Source of the DNA: Suillus spraguei
Lineage: Eukaryota; Basidiomycota; Agaricomycetes; Boletales; Suillaceae
Reading direction: 5' to 3'
Assembly: GCA_016800925.1 (NCBI GenBank)
Contig: JABCPU010000026.1
Coordinates: 1-64,000 of the forward strand
Length of the DNA: 64,000 nucleotides
Positions 59,501 to 64,000 of the stretch are shown here, piece by piece. The notes beneath the pieces were generated by a model that searched no databases, had not been told where the DNA came from, and saw only the letters and a list, made by a program, of their open reading frames with translations. Each line of letters begins with the position of its first letter. Positions within the stretch are counted from its first letter, which is position 1. Position numbers and translations under genes: made by a program.

Positions 59501-62199
59501 CATCAATAACGAGATGACTGCATTGGTGCGTGGTGACGCTAATTTAACAAGTCAGTTTAGTAACTTCGACAATCATGGGTTTGGAGAACGCACTCTTCTG
59601 GAATGATAATGATGGGTGCGTTCATATCTAGTTGAAGATCGATTGTTTTATGCGTTTGCAGAGCATACTCTAAACCAGCCCGAGTTTCCTTTCGTAAGCC
59701 TTCCAGTGTCTTGCTTGCTACATTCTTATATTGGAAGCATAAGGCCTTTTGTTTGCGTGATCCCGGAGAGCACCTACCAATAAAGCTTCGACCGATTCCA
59801 ACTGGCTCTCGGGTGGGCGAAAGAACTTGAAAATGGCTTCGACGTAGCCCCTGTGGTAAATTATTTCCATGTGACGCATACGGGCTGTGAGTGCTGTATC
59901 GGCGCGTTCGTCGAGAGGATTGCTCTCAAATTTGACGAAGAAAAACGGATCTTCAGCTTCCCCGTGCCCAATAGCCTTGGGACCTTCTGCTACCGGGGTC
60001 TTGACTCGAACTATCTGTCGATACAGTGTGTTCTTGGTTGTCCCATCAAAAACACTAAATCCTCGTAAAGATACAGATGCCTCAAGATTGTCCGGTCTTT
60101 GGATGACTTCGGCACGGAACGAGTCGAAAACTGTAGAAATAACCTCGGTAGCTTTCCCGTTCGGATCAACCTTAAGTGCAAATGACCCCTTCTTGAGTTC
60201 CGCAACGACGCGAGCCTTGAGGGCATCTCGGGGCGCCTCGAACGAATCGACAATGGCCGACTTTTCGTCGTAATCAAGGACATCGTAGAGCTGCCTGCGT
60301 TGTTCCTCTGTCATTTCACCTCCAAAAGCAGGGTCGTCTTTCGGCTGATCTGCCTGAGACCCCCAGAGCCAGGACATCCAACCACCGGAATTTTGTTGCT
60401 GTTGTGTAGCGCGGTCTTCCTCAAGCCTTTTCTTCAGCTCCATGTCTTTTCGTAGACGGGAACGAGCAATCGACCTGTAGAAGCGGATGTCCTCGTATGA
60501 CAACTTACATTCCAATGCATTGAGCAACATAGTGTCCTGAAAAGCATGATCTTATGTCTCATAGTGTGGGGCAAAACAAAACGTACGGATTCGCGCAATG
60601 AATTCACCGTTTTCTTCTCGAATAACTCGACATATTTGTTACGGTCGTCTCGACGTTTCGCAAAGTACGTCCAAGTCCATTTACGACGTCGGTCGTGCAC
60701 ACCATCCAAAATCGCTCGGGTAGCAAAGCGTAGCAATGCCCTCGCTCGGTTCGCTTTGAACTCCTCGTCGCTTGGGCGAAGTTTTCTGTACTGGGTAGAG
60801 AACATAAATTCAACACCAACATCGCCTAGTTCGATTTTTTTACCTGATGCTGACGAATGTAGACGTGATACATGTCAACCAAAGATATGGCATCTCGGTA
60901 TTGGTTGTCATCCAAGGCGACAGCGATCTGATCAAACAGTAGCTGTACGTCAAAGTGCGGTGTGTTCTTATCAAGTTTATGATTCATAACAATCTGATGG
61001 ATGGTTATATATTAAACGCGCTAAGTGGCTATTGACAACTTACTCTTCCCTCACCCGATACCGGGCTGAGAATGAATTGATGAGATGACTGGTGATCCTT
61101 TTGTGATATCTGACTAGGATGTTAAACCTGAGGATGTGCGATGGAATCAAACTGACCATGGCACTGAACTTCTCTTTGGCTGCAGACAGGGGCAGCCCTG
61201 CCATACTTTGCGAGTCTGTATCGAAATATACCGCTAATGATTCCAACCTAGCCAACTAAAGAATCCAAGCTCAGTGGTGTCCCTTCACCTCGTCTAGCCG
61301 CTCACCTTGTGTATTGCACCGGCAGTGCTTTCTATGAAAGCCGGTTGCCATTCCTCGTTGACCGACACCGCTGTGAAACCTGCTAACGTGATACCCGCGG
61401 CGAAAGGATGCTGATATTGTACGTCATATAATAAATTTTAAAGTGCATGTGTCCTACGTACGCCAGGCACGCTCAGGTTGTCTTCGTACCGTACGTGAAT
61501 GTTCTTCACGGTCACCTGCAGGTTATTGATGATTTTGGCCGTTAATGAAGCCCATAGACCCTGCGATTGGGGAGATCCCTCTAGAACAGGGATTGTCATC
61601 TGATGCTTACGCTACATCAATAATATAAAGCAAACCTAAGGAAATTCCCACTTGACCACGCATATGCAAAAGTTCTGCATTTTCCAAACGCTCGAGTTTG
61701 GCGGCCTGTGCTCGCTGCTTTTCCTCCTCCGGGTCAACGTTTGCTTGCGGAGAGGGTACCACGAGTAGATACACATCTTCAATCAGTATCTCGACAGGCT
61801 GGTTGCCGAGGTTCATCCAATGGAGAGACAGGGTAAATGTCCCGAGGTGGCCTGAGAGGCCTGGGTGAGCTCGCGTGACGCCATTGACGTTTAATAGTAC
61901 CTTCAAGAACATCAACTGGGAGTCTGAATTTATCTAAGGCGCCCTTCTTGAGGCGCAAGTTGCGTAGCGTTAATTGACCTGGAGTTGGGTCAAAATCGCC
62001 ATATGGACAAGTGACAAGTCAACACTACCTTGCCCAATGCCGTAGTTTACTTGGTTCATATCAAGGTTCTCAACATATGGGGCGAGTATCCTATTGAACA
62101 ACTACACGAGACGCGACCATATTCAAATATATGTGGGGCTTAAAGCTCTTGATGACGCACCACATTCAAGACTTCTTTTCCGGGGTCCAACCACCACAT
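50539..62199 (-). CDS. VPS13: VPS13 bridge-like lipid transfer protein
   Basis: One very large gene of about 11.7 kb with dozens of short introns; the protein is probably around 3,000 residues. The start is ATG at 62199 ([13 protein letters not shown]), spliced to the Chorein_N core [20 protein letters not shown] and, further on, [19 protein letters not shown]. The helical N-terminal part ([20 protein letters not shown]) lies at about 60.5 kb. The repeating-beta-groove body spans about 60-55 kb. The VAB/SHR-BD region lies at about 54.3-52.5 kb ([20 protein letters not shown]), the ATG2_C-like region at about 52-51.3 kb, and a C-terminal PH-like domain with [20 protein letters not shown] at about 51.2-50.54 kb, ending RRRMD. 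It moves phospholipids in bulk at membrane contact sites. Frames close from end to end as far as inspected. Convergent with the DENN gene, 278 bp apart. Confidence 0.93.
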
Positions 62200-62717
62200 T
62201 GTGGGGATGGTTAATGGTATCGACTTATCCTTTGAAGGTACTGAAGAAAGAGAAATGAGAAGATTGCTGTAGTTGGACCTGAGGCCTGAGGTAGTGAGTT
62301 CTGATGGGGGTAGCACGAAGCGAGCCAGGGCTGAGGGGGAGCAAATACTTAATTGGGAAATATTACATCATTAAACGCGGTCGGAAGTAAAAATACATAT
62401 CGGACGGGTCTGCCGGTCATAGGAATATCTAATACTTACTTCTAGATATGTAATATACCTCCTGAAATACATGTGGTAGTGCACCTCGAGGCTGAAGTTG
62501 TTCCTTTTGCAGGTAATTTGTCGGATCATTCCAACTATATTCTCACATTTGCAATATTGCATTTATGCTGTTGGTCCCGTTCAATCCCGCTAGTCCGGGT
62601 CTATCCGCGTGCCTTCTGAATACTTAAGTAGTATTTGAGAGTCGTGTGAGCACTTGCTCCTTATTTTCCTTTCAACAACCAGCCCTCTCTCTCTGCAAGC
62701 ATATAAGAGTATTGATC
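62200..62717. promoter_or_regulatory. Divergent promoter region of VPS13
   Basis: 518 bases between VPS13 (leftward) and the small ORF (rightward). AT-rich around 62380-62460. A CT-rich tract (about 62665-62697) precedes the small ORF. No other feature recognised. Confidence 0.4.
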
Positions 62718-63023
62718 ATGGTCTCTGTCGCTCCCAGATCCTTCTCTATGCCTTCTCCGAGTGCCAATCAGGAGCTGCAGCTGAACGAGGTCAGTCATAT
62801 TCGGATTCAAGGTCCTCCCGCGGTACTTATTCGGTGTCCTTTGTGTCAAGTTGGGCAGCCTTACCGATGCTGTGGAGCCATTCGCAAGGTATTATCCGTT
62901 TGATATTATCTTATTTTGGCCATTCATGCGAACAATCAATGCGACCTTACCCAGGCTCCTGAGCCAGACTGGTCGTTCCGTGAGGTTGCATTGCTCTATT
63001 CCCATGTGGTCATCTCCTTCTGA
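62718..63023 (+). CDS. Small uncharacterised gene
   Basis: ATG at 62718 (MVSVAPRSFSMPSPSANQEL) preceded by a pyrimidine-rich leader. Two models exist. In one, the frame runs through to IRCPLCQVGQPYRCCGAIRK and splices (intron 62889-62950) to APEPDWSFREVALLYSHVVI, ending TGA at 63021-63023. In the other, an intron at 62790-62850 replaces part of the middle, but the phase into the last exon then fails. The first model gives about 80 residues with a C..C...CC cluster. No family recognised; it could be a chance frame. Confidence 0.35.
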
Positions 63024-63768
63024 TATATGTATGTGGTTCCCATGTATGAATTCAGAGTTATTTAACCAACTCGAGAAATAGGCCTCGATTTACACGACCT
63101 TCATGACTTACGCTCACGAATTCTTCTCTTCGTTCATGATCTCTTAGAGTCATTGCGGTCAGCCGGGGTTGGTCACCACGTTTGACCTGTGTCACCTCTC
63201 TAATAGATATACCAGATTCCTGCATCCTACCGACTTGCTCCTTCAAACTCTTCGCTCTGTTTCATCTGTGCATTGCCGACTGAGCTCAGTGCGCCAAAGG
63301 TAAGGTCGGCTGCAGTCGAAATTCTGCAGAACGCGAATATACATGCAAGGTGTGGCAAACTTTTGATATGATATCTAAAGCTGTATCTCACCACAATTCA
63401 GGGAGAAGGTTTTATTGGCTGACCTGGAGTGCGGCCCCGCATTGATAATTTCCTAATATCTGTAACTTCTTTGGGATATTGAAGCATCGTATAATATATA
63501 TTTACACTTTTGCATTGCTATCTGTACCATTTATGTAAATAAAGCACTCTTCATATTTTATATGATTCTGGGTTCTACCTACCAATGATAGAAAGCCTAG
63601 GTGAAATTCGTCTCCCAGGCTCCTCTAGGCTCGCACTGCAGTGATGATCTAGTGAATGTGATTACTGTTCAAAGAAATGTGACAGATGTCACTTGCCGTA
63701 AACCTTTCACTTACCTTTCGCACTCGAATTTTTCAACATTGGTCTTTGATTTTGTTTCCACGTCTGCC
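63024..63768. other. Intergenic, promoter of the elongase
   Basis: 745 bases, AT-rich around 63490-63560. Pyrimidine-rich sequence precedes the start at 63769. No other feature is supported. Confidence 0.4.
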
Positions 63769-64000
63769 ATGACTGTTGTCGCCGACTTCCTCCTCACCAT
63801 TGTCCCAAAGGACTCCATACCTACATATCTCAAGTCCTACATCCCAGGCGAGACGCCATTATCGACATGGCCCGTCGTCACCACAGCCCTTGCGTCGTAC
63901 CTCGCCATAATATTTGGTATTCGTGAGATCATGAAGGATAAACCTCCACAGCGGCTCAACACCCTATTTCGCATACACAATGCTTTCCTCAGTATTGGAA
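63769..64000 (+). CDS. Fatty-acid elongase (ELO family), N-terminal part
   Basis: ATG at 63769 opens a frame that runs off the window end (77 codons seen). MTVVADFLLTIVPKDSIPTY is followed by a first hydrophobic segment, ASYLAIIFGIREIM, and then RLNTLFRIHNAFLSIG, the typical R-x-H-N boundary before helix 2 of ELO proteins. ELO enzymes are ER ketoacyl-CoA synthases for long-chain fatty acids; the catalytic HxxHH motif would lie beyond this window, so substrate range cannot be judged. Confidence 0.8.
   Translation, partial: MTVVADFLLTIVPKDSIPTYLKSYIPGETPLSTWPVVTTALASYLAIIFGIREIMKDKPPQRLNTLFRIHNAFLSIG

Overview
This is a nuclear window from a filamentous basidiomycete, most likely an agaricomycete. 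The genes carry many short introns (about 45-60 nt, GT-AG with two apparent GC-AG cases), code for fungal orthologues on both strands and sit close together. The left third holds the retroelement and Cys-rich multi-gene relics typical of mushroom genomes. No species can be named from the sequence alone.

Layout. (1) 1-18,300 is a repeat-rich accessory block: broken genes of multi-copy type (399-2027 on the minus strand, 5724-6959 on the plus strand), a solo LTR with a 5-bp target duplication lying inside an exon (986-1592), another LTR-like block (4494-5380), a GGACTC/AATGTGA minisatellite, a degenerate inverted repeat, a GGCCCACCC minisatellite, and a Ty3/gypsy chromovirus bounded by LTRs and target duplications (9256-16856). 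The chromovirus has gag, protease-RT-RNaseH-integrase-chromodomain and an extra downstream ORF with a double zinc knuckle; its reading frames are broken. (2) 18,300-20,000 is a transition zone with one degraded gene. (3) 20,077-64,000 is a compact, apparently healthy housekeeping block.

Genes in the compact block, in order: DMT-type transporter (+), PPZ-type Ser/Thr phosphatase (-), ribosomal protein uS17/RPS11 (-), DNA ligase I (+), mitochondrial pyruvate carrier MPC1 (-), a polyQ protein (+), isopentenyl-diphosphate isomerase (-), REC8-type meiotic kleisin (-), a GRAM-domain membrane protein (-), NIPA-like Mg2+ transporter (+), an uncharacterised acidic protein (-), an AGTRAP-family membrane protein (+), a DENN-domain protein (+), the very large lipid-transfer protein VPS13 (-), a small uncharacterised ORF (+) and the start of a fatty-acid elongase (+, cut by the window end).

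No operon-like pathway cluster is visible; neighbours are functionally mixed, as usual in fungi. Three ACGCGT (MCB) boxes stand just before DNA ligase and suggest MBF-type cell-cycle control. Exon models were built by hand from splice consensus, reading-frame closure and family resemblance recalled from memory. No database search was run, so family names are recognition, not search results.
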